64,000 nt of DNA from Cyclobacterium sp. 1_MG-2023 (GCF_030546805.1 NZ_JAUOPC010000006.1:1-64000), one strand, 5' to 3'; numbered from the stretch's first letter, positions 24,310 to 34,273 are shown. The notes: generated by a model from the sequence alone, not told the origin. Made by a program: numbers and translations.

Positions 24310-25326
24310 ATGAAAAACAGCATCTTACCACTGATAGTTATATTTCTTTTAATAAGTTGTACCTCAAAAAGCAACACTAAAATTGATGAGGTGTCTTTTA
24401 GTTATTCTATTCTTAAAGGTTTAGAACCCGAAAATGGGATATGTCGAAGAGATCCATCCGATGTTATTTTGGTTGATGGAGTCTATTACTTATGGTATAC
24501 AAAAACAGACAAGCAGTATAGCGGGTATGATGCCTCCATCTGGTATGCGGTTTCTAAAGATGGGGAAATTTGGGAAGAAAAAGGAGAAGCAATTGGCAGA
24601 GGTGAAAAAGATAGTTGGGATGAATACAGTGTATTTACGCCAAATATTCTCAAAGCATCCGGCAAATATTATCTTTTTTATACCGGTGTGAAGCCTACTC
24701 CCGGAAATCCGGATAGAAAATTTGAAAACAATGCTGAAACAGACATTACTGCCATTGGACTGACCGTGGCTGATTCTCCTGATGGCCCATTTGAACGGGT
24801 TTCTCCAAAACCTGTATTAGAAATAAGTGACCTTCCCGATGATTTTGACAGCTACAGGATTGATGATGCTTGTATTGTTTACAAAGACAAGCAATACTGG
24901 ATGTATTATAAAGGAAGAAGTATCAAACATGGAAAAGAAGGACCAAGAAATACCAAAATGGGAGTGGCTATCGCTAAAAACCCTGAGGGACCTTATGCTA
25001 AATATAAAAACAATCCGATCATCACTAGCGGACATGAGGTAATGGTTTGGCCTTATAATAACGGCGTCATGGCTTTAATTTCTGAACATGGTCCTGAAGG
25101 CAAAACACTTCAATTTGCTTCGGATGGGTTGAGGTTTAATAGAATTGCTTCTTTTGATGCCGATTATCCCAAAGCACCGGGATCCTATAGGATAGGAAAT
25201 TTTACAGATGCCTCAATGCAGGAAAAAGGCATTGATTGGGGCGTCTCTATGGATTATGGAAACAAAGAAAAATGGCCTCACTTGTTAAAATACACAATGA
25301 GTTTGAAAACATCGGAGGTTAAATAA
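24310..25326 (+). CDS. GH43/GH117-like five-bladed beta-propeller glycosidase, lipoprotein, 338 aa
   Basis: A lipoprotein signal ends at LLISC (Cys17). The body has the repeated blades of GH43/GH117-type enzymes: RRDPSDVILVDGVYYLWYTK, then SVFTPNILKASGKYYLFYTG, and IDDACIVYKDKQYWMYYKG. Acidic residues at the start of blades (RDPSDV, RIDDAC) and the EHGPEGKTLQ region are in positions typical of the catalytic acids. Members are exo-acting enzymes on algal or plant glycans; the substrate is unknown. It is probably surface-exposed or periplasmic. It stands alone, with a transposase remnant upstream. Confidence 0.75.
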   Translation: MKNSILPLIVIFLLISCTSKSNTKIDEVSFSYSILKGLEPENGICRRDPSDVILVDGVYYLWYTKTDKQYSGYDASIWYAVSKDGEIWEEKGEAIGRGEKDSWDEYSVFTPNILKASGKYYLFYTGVKPTPGNPDRKFENNAETDITAIGLTVADSPDGPFERVSPKPVLEISDLPDDFDSYRIDDACIVYKDKQYWMYYKGRSIKHGKEGPRNTKMGVAIAKNPEGPYAKYKNNPIITSGHEVMVWPYNNGVMALISEHGPEGKTLQFASDGLRFNRIASFDADYPKAPGSYRIGNFTDASMQEKGIDWGVSMDYGNKEKWPHLLKYTMSLKTSEVK

Positions 25327-25407
25327 CCTGACCTTACCATGTAGAGATTTTAAATAAGCGGAAATAAAAAAATAGGAACTTAAAGCTTAATAGCACATGT
25401 TTTCTAA

Positions 25408-25633
25408 TTAGCTAAAGATCGCAAAGTTCATTACATTAGAATAACAGATGACAATGCACAATCTTCAGCTGATTTTACTGTTAAATAGGTAGAACAAGGT
25501 TCAAAATTAGACCCTTACTTTACAAAAGCCATTGTATTTCCGCTAAAAGCCGGATAAAAGTACCCTGAATTTCTTTTTGCAACTTTTAAATCTTTAAAAG
25601 ATGAGTCACCATTTTCTATTATTCACCTTGTTG
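25408..25633 (+). pseudogene. Possible decayed coding fragment
   Basis: One frame reads LAKDRKVHYIRITDDNAQSS and ADFTVK, a stop (25486), VEQGSKLDPYFTKAIVFPLKAG, a stop (25554), then KYPEFLFATFKSLKDESPFS, running into the start of the next gene in another frame. The protein-like composition across two stops suggests an old gene fragment; I do not recognise the family, and it may be chance. Confidence 0.3.
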
Positions 25634-26617
25634 GCGCTGACAATGGGATGTGCCGACAAAAAAGCACAAACCTCAACAAATAATAGCGTAAAAACTTCAG
25701 ACCTATCAATTTATCAAGGAACGGCGAGCATTACGCAAGGAATTGCCAGCACCCAAGCCGAAGCTATTTATTCTTGTAATCGTGGTAGGAAAACAGATAT
25801 AGGAAAAATCACCTCTACTGATCAAAAAGAGTGGATTGTACCTGCCGAGACCAACTATTTGGACAGTGAATTTCCTTTTGCTGCAGATTTATTTAATTCT
25901 TGCGAAGGAATGAACTATAAAAACGCTGAAGAAGCTTTATCCCATTATGACAATTCCAGTATCATAGCGGTTGACCCGGATGGCGAAGTTTTTACAACTT
26001 ATATTTTTGCTGATAATTATTTTGAAATGTATGTAAATGGAATTCCGGTTGGAAAAGACAAAGTGCCATTCACTCAATTCAATTCGAGTATTGTCAAGTT
26101 TAAAGCTAAAAAACCATTTACAATAGCCATGAAACTGGTAGATTGGGAAGAACACCTTGGTGTAGGTTGTGAAGCCAACAGGGGCAAGCCTTTTCACGCC
26201 GGTGATGCCGGAATGGTGGCAGTAATTAAAGATTCGGAGAACAATATTATTGCTACAACTGATGAAAACTGGAAAGCTCAAACTTTTTACACAGCTCCAA
26301 TTGTAGATTTAAGCTGTGTATCAGAAGAGGGCAACTATAGGTATTCTAAAAATTGCAGTACAGAAGGAGGGCAAGACGGGTCCTCTTTTTATGCCTTACA
26401 TTGGGAGCTTCCTACCGATTGGATGAAAACTAATTTTGACGATTCCAATTGGCCAAATGCTACAACATTTAGCAATCGAGAAATTGGTGTAAATAATAAA
26501 CCGGCTTACACTAATTTCACTTCAGTTTTTGACGCTACTGAAAAGGACGCCAAATTTATTTGGTCTACCAATGTTGTTTTAGACAATGAAGTCTTGGTCC
26601 GATATACCATAAAATAA
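25601..26617 (+). CDS. Hypothetical lipoprotein next to a YHYH protein, 338 aa
   Basis: A lipoprotein signal ends at LTMGC (Cys17). The body (about residues 75-338) resembles a beta-sandwich carbohydrate- or ligand-binding domain: ADNYFEMYVNGIPVGKD, TIAMKLVDWEEHLGVGCEAN, TTDENWKAQTFYTAPI, ELPTDWMKTNFDDSNWPNAT. The WKxxxFDDSxWP pattern is like galactose-binding/jelly-roll modules. It has several paired cysteines, suitable for disulfides outside the cytoplasm. It is followed after 6 bp by the YHYH-domain gene, so the two products probably work together in the cell envelope. No biochemical function is known to me. Confidence 0.75.
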   Translation: MSHHFLLFTLLALTMGCADKKAQTSTNNSVKTSDLSIYQGTASITQGIASTQAEAIYSCNRGRKTDIGKITSTDQKEWIVPAETNYLDSEFPFAADLFNSCEGMNYKNAEEALSHYDNSSIIAVDPDGEVFTTYIFADNYFEMYVNGIPVGKDKVPFTQFNSSIVKFKAKKPFTIAMKLVDWEEHLGVGCEANRGKPFHAGDAGMVAVIKDSENNIIATTDENWKAQTFYTAPIVDLSCVSEEGNYRYSKNCSTEGGQDGSSFYALHWELPTDWMKTNFDDSNWPNATTFSNREIGVNNKPAYTNFTSVFDATEKDAKFIWSTNVVLDNEVLVRYTIK

Positions 26618-26623
26618 ATTGCC

Positions 26624-27931
26624 ATGAAATATCTTTTGCTAATCACATTTACCTTGGTTTTTACCTTTGATATTTTTGCACATGAAGGCGGCCATGGCAC
26701 TCCTTTAAAAAATTGGCAATTTGTGAATAGTAATGAAACCATTAAAGCGGATTTCATCATGAAAGCAGGTGAAACCGTGTATTTAAGCACTGAAAATCAT
26801 AAGGTTTTAACTTTCGATTATGCTGATTTTGAAGCTTCCGAGCAAAACTATATTACAGAGAGAGTGCATCTTATCAGTCAATTGAATGCAACAGAAGAAA
26901 GCGGAATTAATAAGCCATTTGACTATTCCAAGTTGTTGCTTTTAATAGGAGTAGCAATGGTAGTGCTATCATTTTTTAACTTAACACGTAAAACAAAAAA
27001 ACCTTATTTAGCTTCTGGGTGTATCGGCATCTTATTTTTAATAATGGGCTGCGCAAATACACAATCTACTACAGTTTTAAAAAAAATGGCTGCCAATGAG
27101 ATCCCCTTTTTAGAAGCTGTATTTGGTGCTTTTGAGAAAGTTAATACCCGGTACGATGACAAGTATTTTTATGTTGAATCAGATGGCATTCCCACACACA
27201 AAATGATGGTAGGCATTACCAATTGGCAACAGCAAGTCCCAATTAACCATGACTATTCGGGCAAGAATGCCTGGGCCATTCCCTTACATCCTGAATTGGC
27301 GGAAAAACCAATGTCTACTAAAAACAATTTTATGAAAGGAGCCATTGCCATTGCCGCTAACGGCATTCCTATCTTTAATCCCCTCAATAACCGAGGGGAG
27401 GATGCCAATACCATCGGAGAGCTTGATCAATGGGGCGGTCATTGTGGACGTGCGGATGATTATCATTACCATTTACCTCCAAGCCACTTACAAGCTAAGG
27501 TTGGTGAAGACAAGCCCATTGCTTTTGCCTTGGATGGTTTTCCTGTATACGGAGAAACTACTGAAGAATTGGATGAGAATTTGGGACGATTTACTTCAGA
27601 TAGCAGCTATCAATATCACGCGGTTAAAGAATATCCCTATTTGATAGCAGCCATGAAAGGAAAGGTTGAGATAAATCCTCGAACACCTGCGCCGGAAAAT
27701 GAAATTATGCCACAAGCTAAGACCAGAGGTGTAAGACCTGACTTGAAGCCATTGCGTGGAGCAGAAATTATTGGTTTTGAAAACCTTGCACCTCAACATT
27801 ATAGTTTAAGCTATAAAGTAAACGCAAACATCCATAAAATAAATTACGGTTGGGATACTGATGGGAATTACACATTTGAATTTGTAAATCCGGATGGAAC
27901 AAGCAGAAAATCAAATTATAAAAGGCAATAA
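26624..27931 (+). CDS. YHYH-domain protein, membrane-associated, 435 aa
   Basis: The signal peptide is residues 1-19 (FDIFAHEGGHGTPLK follows). After a short N-terminal beta domain come two hydrophobic helices (about 104-121 and 129-146, the second ending MGCANTQ). The YHYH domain then covers about 155-420, with its signature WGGHCGRADDYHYHLPPSH and the PVYGE stretch. The His-rich N-terminus and YHYH motif suggest metal binding. YHYH proteins are widespread in marine bacteria with unknown function. It is probably co-transcribed with the lipoprotein upstream. Confidence 0.82.
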   Translation: MKYLLLITFTLVFTFDIFAHEGGHGTPLKNWQFVNSNETIKADFIMKAGETVYLSTENHKVLTFDYADFEASEQNYITERVHLISQLNATEESGINKPFDYSKLLLLIGVAMVVLSFFNLTRKTKKPYLASGCIGILFLIMGCANTQSTTVLKKMAANEIPFLEAVFGAFEKVNTRYDDKYFYVESDGIPTHKMMVGITNWQQQVPINHDYSGKNAWAIPLHPELAEKPMSTKNNFMKGAIAIAANGIPIFNPLNNRGEDANTIGELDQWGGHCGRADDYHYHLPPSHLQAKVGEDKPIAFALDGFPVYGETTEELDENLGRFTSDSSYQYHAVKEYPYLIAAMKGKVEINPRTPAPENEIMPQAKTRGVRPDLKPLRGAEIIGFENLAPQHYSLSYKVNANIHKINYGWDTDGNYTFEFVNPDGTSRKSNYKRQ

Positions 27932-28147
27932 AAACTGACCAAATGGTCATGACCCACTGATAGGTTTAAGGAGCCATTTAACTTTTTGACAAGCACAAGA
28001 AAAAGGTGTTTTCTCCACCTCCTTCTAAACTCCCCGGCAGAAGTATCCATCTACCTATTGAGAGAAAGGCTATCCATAGACAAAAATATTTTGGTATCTT
28101 AGACACCAAATGCCTTGGAGGGGTTACTAATCTTAAGATAAATTAGA

Positions 28148-28777
28148 ATGAAACTTCAGCCATTAAGAATAGAAGCGGGTTGGCTAGTAAATTATAACCA
28201 ATTGTATGAAGTGGACCCAGCTCCGGGTTACGAGCATTATTTTGAAGGTTCGAGTTTATTACTCCTTCAAAACAACTCTAGGTTAAAACTTATTGACCTT
28301 CAGTGGCGACCTGAAAAAGACCTGAGCGGAGAATATCAAGTGGAGGTTTTAAATTTTTTAGAAAATTTCAACGCTAAAACAAACGAATTTGACATAGTAC
28401 CTAACTGGGAAAATCCATTTCTAACCTTCACTTCAAAGTCCAGAGTCAAACTTGTAGAAAAATTAGAGGAATTGATGCGGGTCCTGCCAGTATACGAAGA
28501 TCCTAGAATGACGGAAAAAAGAGGCCTTGTGGATGAACTTTCAGAACCTTACCGATTGGAGCTCTCAGAAAATGGAATTTCAACAACCCTGGTTCAAAAA
28601 ATATTAAAATATGGAAGCCCAGCCATTCAAAACCACCTTTTAGACCAAAAGGAACTCACAAGAGAAATAATTTTGATGTTTGCAGAAAAAGGTAAAACTA
28701 AAAAAGTGAGAAATAAGGCCAAGCAAAAATTAAACAGCAAACTATTTAAGGAGAAAAGACCTCCAAAAAGTGAATAG
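28148..28777 (+). CDS. Hypothetical cytosolic protein, 209 aa
   Basis: I do not recognise a named family. There is no signal peptide. The N-terminal half is beta-rich (IEAGWLVNYNQLYEVDP, SRLKLIDLQWRPEKD) and the C-terminal half helical and lysine-rich, ending in a basic tail (KKVRNKAKQKLNSKLFKEKRPPK). It could be a nucleic-acid- or protein-interacting protein, but that is a guess from charge. It stands alone between the YHYH gene and a serine hydrolase. Confidence 0.72.
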   Translation: MKLQPLRIEAGWLVNYNQLYEVDPAPGYEHYFEGSSLLLLQNNSRLKLIDLQWRPEKDLSGEYQVEVLNFLENFNAKTNEFDIVPNWENPFLTFTSKSRVKLVEKLEELMRVLPVYEDPRMTEKRGLVDELSEPYRLELSENGISTTLVQKILKYGSPAIQNHLLDQKELTREIILMFAEKGKTKKVRNKAKQKLNSKLFKEKRPPKSE

Positions 28778-28881
28778 TGAGTGGTTTTCTGTATTTACCT
28801 TTCAAAATATAAGCCCTAGTCAACTCCAATAGGTAAAACATCGTTAAGCAAAGAGATTTTTAACTTATAAACCAAGCCCAA

Positions 28882-30252
28882 ATGAAACAGTCCATAATCC
28901 TTCTGATTATGCTTTTGAGCCCTTTTGTCACCTTTCCGTTTCAAGAAAAATCCGATAAAAATGGGCTCCCGACAGAAGTTGTTGAGACCATTGAAAAACG
29001 AATCGAAGAGGGGGTTACCCCAAGTATCGCCTTGGCGATTATTGATTCCACAGGCATTCAATATTTTAATTTTGGTCTAACTGCTGCAAAGGGTAAGAAA
29101 GTAAATGAAAATACCATCTACGAAATAGGCTCCATATCAAAGGCCTTTACTGGAATTCTACTAGCTCAACAGGTTGTAGATGGTGAACTCAAACTAGATG
29201 ATAAAGTAAACGACTTTCTTCCCAACAATATTAAAATTCCGACAAAAGGTCTTAAAGAAATAACATTTGGCAACCTTTCAGACCACAGCTCCGGCCTTCC
29301 CAGAATGCCCGACAACTTTACCCCTGCCAATCCTAACAATCCATATGCAGACTATACCGTTGAGCAGATGTATGATTTTATTTCAAATTATAAACCCCTG
29401 AGAGCGGTAGGTGCTGCGTATGAATATTCAAATCTTGCTCAGGGCTTATTGGGCCATTTGCTCGCAGTGAATAAAAACAGTAATTATGAAGATTTAATGA
29501 TCCAAACGATTGCAGCCCCATTAGGGATGACGGATACCAAAATTGAGTTCACTAAAAAAATGAAAGAAAATTTGGCTTTAGGTCATGCGGGTGGTAAGCA
29601 GGTTGAAAATTGGGACATCCCAACACTTGCCGGTGCCGGTGCAATTAGAAGCTCAACTTCTGATATGTCTAAATTTATTGCAGCCAACCTAGGCCATGTT
29701 AAAAGTCCATTAACAGAAGCAATGGAGTTATCCCATAAGGTGAGACACCATAAAGCCGGTGAAATGTCAGTTGCATTGGGTTGGCATATCAAGAAAGGAG
29801 AACTGGGTGAGGTTATCTGGCATAACGGGGGAACAGGTGGCTATAGGGCTTTTTCGGGATTTGTGAAGGAAACAGGTAAAGGAGTGGTTCTCCTTTCTAA
29901 TTCAACAGCAGATATCGATGATATCGGCTTTCATTTACTCGATCCCGGAATGGATTTAGCTTCTTTCACATCCAAAAATGATGCCGTTGAAGTCTCTGAT
30001 TCAACGCTGGAACAATACCTTGGTTTGTATAAACTACAACCCAAATTCACAATAACAATTACAAAAGAAGGTAATCAGTTATTTGGCCAAGCCACAGGTC
30101 AGGATAGATTTGAAATTTATCCTGAAAATGATACTACTTTTTTCCTAACGGTTGTCAAAGCAAAAATTACATTTCAACTAAAAAATGATACTGTTGAGAG
30201 CCTGACGCTTTTTCAAGGGGGCCAAGAAATAAAAGGAAAGAAAATCGAATAG
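28882..30252 (+). CDS. Serine hydrolase, class C beta-lactamase-like, 456 aa
   Basis: A secreted or periplasmic penicillin-binding-protein-fold hydrolase. The signal peptide covers about residues 1-18. Catalytic motifs are SISKA (SxxK, about residue 84), YEYSNLAQ (YxN) and HNGGTGG (the KTG-equivalent). The last 90 residues form a lipocalin-like DUF3471-type domain (YLGLYKLQPKFTITITKEGNQLFGQATGQ). Such proteins hydrolyse esters or peptides; most are not resistance enzymes. It is monogenic as far as the spacing shows. Confidence 0.88.
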   Translation: MKQSIILLIMLLSPFVTFPFQEKSDKNGLPTEVVETIEKRIEEGVTPSIALAIIDSTGIQYFNFGLTAAKGKKVNENTIYEIGSISKAFTGILLAQQVVDGELKLDDKVNDFLPNNIKIPTKGLKEITFGNLSDHSSGLPRMPDNFTPANPNNPYADYTVEQMYDFISNYKPLRAVGAAYEYSNLAQGLLGHLLAVNKNSNYEDLMIQTIAAPLGMTDTKIEFTKKMKENLALGHAGGKQVENWDIPTLAGAGAIRSSTSDMSKFIAANLGHVKSPLTEAMELSHKVRHHKAGEMSVALGWHIKKGELGEVIWHNGGTGGYRAFSGFVKETGKGVVLLSNSTADIDDIGFHLLDPGMDLASFTSKNDAVEVSDSTLEQYLGLYKLQPKFTITITKEGNQLFGQATGQDRFEIYPENDTTFFLTVVKAKITFQLKNDTVESLTLFQGGQEIKGKKIE

Positions 30253-30424
30253 GTTGCTGACTTTGAGTAAGTACTTCAAGAAATTAGTGAAAGCATTAAG
30301 ATATTTAGGCTAATTTTGAGCGAATAGGGAAGAAGAAGCAATTGATTTGGGAATTTTATCCCCCAAATCAGGAAGCAACAAGGGCCTTCCTTTAAAAGTA
30401 TTAAAACTTAGTCTTCTGCTTTAT

Positions 30425-31123
30425 ATGACCAATCAATCTCCTTCAACACAACCTATTCAATTTGTAAATACTTTTCGTGATCTTGTTACTACGCCCTTTG
30501 AAGGAAACGTCAATGCGCTTTGTTGGAAACGTCAATTAATAGGAGATTTTTCAGAGATTGTTAATCAAATAGCGCTTAATGAAAATATGACCGAGCTTCA
30601 TCCAGATGAGCTCCATGGACTGAAGCTAAGTGAACAAGGGCAGCTTGCCCGTGAAATGCTTTTCCAAGATTTGAAAACCTTGGAAGCGCATGGTGCCTCT
30701 CCAACACTTAATGTGATTCATTCCTATGAAAGGGACGATAGCTACCCATTTTTCCCAACCGATGTTTACTCATTTCATGTAGATCGCTCTCCTATTCCCG
30801 TTGATACCTATTTATGCACGTACTATGGGGACTCAAGTGAAGTATTACCCAATGCACAAGCCGAACAGAAAGTCCTTGTACCCGAAATAAGAGAGGAGCT
30901 TAAAAAATTATTTGGTGGACCGGATAAATATTTTGAATCATTTTTAAATGAACAGTTTTTTGACCTCCACTATCAGCCAAAATTTAATGCACAGCCAATA
31001 AGCTTGGGCATTGGCCATATGTGCAGATTGGCTACTGATCACCCTAATAGCAAAGTTCTGCCTTGTATTCATCGTGCCCCAAAGGAAAAGAACGGAAAGA
31101 AAAGGTTGCTGCTAATCTGCTAA
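30425..31123 (+). CDS. DUF1826-like protein, 232 aa
   Basis: The frame opens at 30347, but the ATG at 30425 (MTNQSPSTQPIQFVNTF) is the better start, because the first 26 codons look like leader sequence. The protein resembles DUF1826 proteins: NALCWKRQLIGDFSEIVN near the start, then YPFFPTDVYSFHVDRSPIPVDTYLCTYYGDSSE (a His-x-Asp segment recalling 2-oxoglutarate dioxygenases), and IHRAPKEKNGKKRLLLIC at the end. The HVD and the late HRAP would be suitable metal ligands and the final RLLLIC suits a cupin core strand. Oxygenase activity is inference. Confidence 0.7.
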   Translation: MTNQSPSTQPIQFVNTFRDLVTTPFEGNVNALCWKRQLIGDFSEIVNQIALNENMTELHPDELHGLKLSEQGQLAREMLFQDLKTLEAHGASPTLNVIHSYERDDSYPFFPTDVYSFHVDRSPIPVDTYLCTYYGDSSEVLPNAQAEQKVLVPEIREELKKLFGGPDKYFESFLNEQFFDLHYQPKFNAQPISLGIGHMCRLATDHPNSKVLPCIHRAPKEKNGKKRLLLIC

Positions 31124-31177
31124 ATAGCAGGGGTCAATATTCCTTTTTCAAGGAATAATCCTGTTATTGTAAAAAGA

Positions 31178-32815
31178 ATGAAACCCGGAAAAAATAAACT
31201 GATCCTACTTGTTTTTATTGCCTTATTGATAGGTCTGGTTTTTGGTAATTTCCAAAAAGAACCAAAACTTACTCTCAAGCCCGGAAATATTAAGGTTCCG
31301 CAAAAACGGAGCATACAATGGAATAATGACTCCGAATTTAAAGATTCTATTATTGGCATCTGGGTAAAGAAAAAAGTGGAATATGGCCCAAAAAAAGGAA
31401 AGGTAAGCAACCCAAGAGTTTTGTTGGCTCGGCTTCATTCTAAAACCAATATCCAAGAGACCAATCAAATAATTATGGGCATGAAACCCTGGGGTGTTTC
31501 AGGTTCCTCTTGGTTTTTTAATAAACTTGGGGATTATGATTTCACATTTACTGTGCTCACTACCATCCTATGGCAGTTTGGTGACAATCCGGAAATATTA
31601 TATAAGGAAACGGTCAATCATCTACTAGAAGTCTTGCTAACAGAAGAAGGCAATAAATTTCGGCGCACAGCTCCCAAGACCTTAGGATTATTTCCTGAAA
31701 CTGAAAACCATATACTAATGACTGAGGGTTCTCGCTATTTAAAAAACAGGTGGCTGGCCCAACACGGTAATGAGGATTCCCGGTATAATAACCTCAGCAA
31801 TGGAATGGAAGCGAATATATTGGCATTTTTGCATGAGATGAAAACCAATGGTCTCCATGAGTTTAACTCCATGCCTTATATTGGCTATACCATCACAGCA
31901 CTTCTTAACCTTGAAGCCTTTGCCTCTTCGAAAGTACGAAAGGAAGCCAGAGAGGTGCTGGATTACATGAATTTCTGTTATGCAATTGGTAGTTATGGTT
32001 ATAAATATTTCCCTCCAATGAGAAGGAGGTACGAACGAGCCACTTGGCATAAATTGACCACAGGCTACCATTCTGTTTTTATGAAGGCTTGGATGAGTTT
32101 TTTACCGGGAGAAGCAACTAATTTTGCCATCGGAGAAGGGGAAGCTCATGCCATTATAGGGGCTTGCATGCCTTACAGACCAGCGGATAAAATCACTCAA
32201 TTGCTAAGTGAAAAAGGCAATGGCTATTTTATAAAAATGGGACATGGCAAAGGTTCTTGTTCGGAGATATACACTGCAGGTGAAAATTACCTGCTCTCTG
32301 CAGGTGGTGCCAATCTTGGAAAGACCTCGCAAATCGTTGCCCGACCCATTACACTATTTTTAAATGACGAAGCTAAAGAACTAGAAGAAACTTTTCACTT
32401 GGCCGGACCCGGAACAAATTTTATGGAATGGAATAATACCGGTGTTTACAAAAATTTTGCTTGTGCTGCAGGTCCTGTAGCCATACCTCAAGGATACCAA
32501 GCCCAATACAAAGGGAATACATGGTCTATTTTTGAAGCCAATGATAAGGTACTGGTCGCCGTATTTTCCTCAGCCAACCTAGGCATCCTCCTTGTGTTTG
32601 AAAATAAAGATCCCGAAACTTTATTAAAAAAATTGGAAAACGAAAATCCGGACCGGGAAAGCTTGCAAACACAGTTCCGGTTTCCCGATGGTTCATTGAT
32701 TGAATATGATCCTTTGGCTCCAAAAGACAAATGGGTCATTACTAAAGTAAACCATTCAAAGGTAGACCGGAACTATGAATATTGGCCATTAATAGATGGG
32801 GCTTTAAACCCTTAA
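31178..32815 (+). CDS. Uncharacterised secreted or anchored protein, 545 aa
   Basis: An N-terminal hydrophobic helix (residues 7-23) acts as signal anchor or signal peptide. Residues 90-330 are helical with regularly spaced aromatic residues (SSWFFNKLGDYDFTFTVLTTILWQFGD, NNLSNGMEANILAFLHEMKTNG). The C-terminal 200 residues look like a beta-sandwich. This alpha-barrel plus sheet layout recalls polysaccharide lyases and heparinase-like proteins. The region around YRPADKITQL and GKGSCSEIYTAGENYLLSAGG may line an active site. No named family is recognised; lyase function is speculative. Confidence 0.7.
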   Translation: MKPGKNKLILLVFIALLIGLVFGNFQKEPKLTLKPGNIKVPQKRSIQWNNDSEFKDSIIGIWVKKKVEYGPKKGKVSNPRVLLARLHSKTNIQETNQIIMGMKPWGVSGSSWFFNKLGDYDFTFTVLTTILWQFGDNPEILYKETVNHLLEVLLTEEGNKFRRTAPKTLGLFPETENHILMTEGSRYLKNRWLAQHGNEDSRYNNLSNGMEANILAFLHEMKTNGLHEFNSMPYIGYTITALLNLEAFASSKVRKEAREVLDYMNFCYAIGSYGYKYFPPMRRRYERATWHKLTTGYHSVFMKAWMSFLPGEATNFAIGEGEAHAIIGACMPYRPADKITQLLSEKGNGYFIKMGHGKGSCSEIYTAGENYLLSAGGANLGKTSQIVARPITLFLNDEAKELEETFHLAGPGTNFMEWNNTGVYKNFACAAGPVAIPQGYQAQYKGNTWSIFEANDKVLVAVFSSANLGILLVFENKDPETLLKKLENENPDRESLQTQFRFPDGSLIEYDPLAPKDKWVITKVNHSKVDRNYEYWPLIDGALNP

Positions 32816-33043
32816 TGGCTTTGAAATATCAAATGGAGCCCATATTCTCAGGCTACTAAAGCTTCTGAGCTGAATGCGTTTTTTCTGCAAAAAAGGCTTG
32901 CAAACAGCTTATAAACAGTGTTTTCCTGCTCTGTGCATTTACGGTTTTATTTACAAATAGACCAAACACCAGTTGAATGTATATTAGGATTTCTTGTCAA
33001 AAACAACTATTATTAATAAATTAGTTTTTATTGGATAGAATTA

Positions 33044-34273
33044 GTGCCTTTTTCCGCGCTAATTTCAACAAGCTTTATAAACATACCCAACATTACTGTG
33101 TCTAGACCTCTCTCCACTTTTTCCCCAGCTACTTTTGCCATTCTTATCTTTTTTTGTCTTTCCTGCAATAAAAATACGGGAGATGAAGAACAAGAAATTA
33201 ATAGAGCACTTCGGTTAAATGAAAAAACCATTCAAATACCCCTAGACGAGCAAACTTCAGATTACAGTTACGGTTTGGCTTATTATCATTCAGACAAACC
33301 CCTATTGTTTAATTTTAACCCCATCAAAAAGGCGGTTCAAGTTTATGATTTAAAAACCCAACAACTATTTAAAGAGCTGACCTTCAAAAAGGAAGGAAGC
33401 GAAGGGATAGGAAGACTTACCGGGTTCTTCATCCAAAATTTAGATAGCATTTTTATATTTACCAATACACCAAATACCATCTACCTGACAGACCTGGCAC
33501 AAAGCTATCTTTTGCCCATAAGCCTAAACGTGCCGGATGGTTATGCCGGGCCGGAATTTAGGTCTGCCCCCTTTTATTCATACCCGATACTACGTAAAAA
33601 TAAGATGTTGGCAAAAGTGGCTGTTCCTGCAAGAATGACAGAAATAGAGGAGAGCCAGCTTTCACAACAATTCCTCAGTGCAGCGTTTTCATTGGAAAAT
33701 GGAGAAAGTAGCTTTTCGACCCATCAATATCCCAGTGGTTACATGGAAGAGGGCTTAAAAGCTCCCTACTTCAGCATGGCAGCTTCGCCGGATCGAGTTG
33801 TTTATTCATTTTTTGGCGATCACCGGCTTCTAGTGGCAGAAGCAAACAATGAAACGACCAAATTGGTACCGGCCAAAAGTCGGTATTTACCCCAGGGCTT
33901 GCCTACCCTTTCCCGAACCGCTGATCGATTGGAATACTCCAACTATTTGTTTACCTCTCCCCGTTATGAAGGATTAATATATGATGCTTATAGGGAAGTT
34001 TTCTATCGGTTTTGCTACCCTTCCATTGCGCCAAAAGAACAAGAGGAGATCAATCAATTGCGTGCTTATCCCGAGGATTTTTCAATCATGATATTGGATA
34101 GCAAGCTGAAGGTTTTAGGTGAAAGCAGATTTTCCGGAAAGCATTTGGTACCCAATAACGTTTTTGTGGCCGAAGAGGGACTGTACATTTCTTCCAACCA
34201 CCCTGACAACCCAAATGCAAAAGAAGATGTATTGGAATTTATTTTACTCGAACTCTTATCGGTCAAAATCTAA
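33044..34273 (+). CDS. DUF4221-family lipoprotein, 409 aa
   Basis: The start is a GTG at 33044, as no ATG exists before the hydrophobic segment AILIFFCLSC, which ends in a lipobox Cys at about residue 40. The body is a chain of beta-blade-like repeats (PLLFNFNPIKKAVQVYDLKTQQLF, LDSIFIFTNTPNTIYLTD, EGLIYDAYREVFYRFCYP, GLYISSNHPDNPNAKEDVLEF), as in the DUF4221 family that is expanded in Cyclobacteriaceae. A six-bladed propeller anchored in the outer membrane is likely. Function is unknown. The unusual start leaves the N-terminus uncertain. Confidence 0.7.
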   Translation: MPFSALISTSFINIPNITVSRPLSTFSPATFAILIFFCLSCNKNTGDEEQEINRALRLNEKTIQIPLDEQTSDYSYGLAYYHSDKPLLFNFNPIKKAVQVYDLKTQQLFKELTFKKEGSEGIGRLTGFFIQNLDSIFIFTNTPNTIYLTDLAQSYLLPISLNVPDGYAGPEFRSAPFYSYPILRKNKMLAKVAVPARMTEIEESQLSQQFLSAAFSLENGESSFSTHQYPSGYMEEGLKAPYFSMAASPDRVVYSFFGDHRLLVAEANNETTKLVPAKSRYLPQGLPTLSRTADRLEYSNYLFTSPRYEGLIYDAYREVFYRFCYPSIAPKEQEEINQLRAYPEDFSIMILDSKLKVLGESRFSGKHLVPNNVFVAEEGLYISSNHPDNPNAKEDVLEFILLELLSVKI

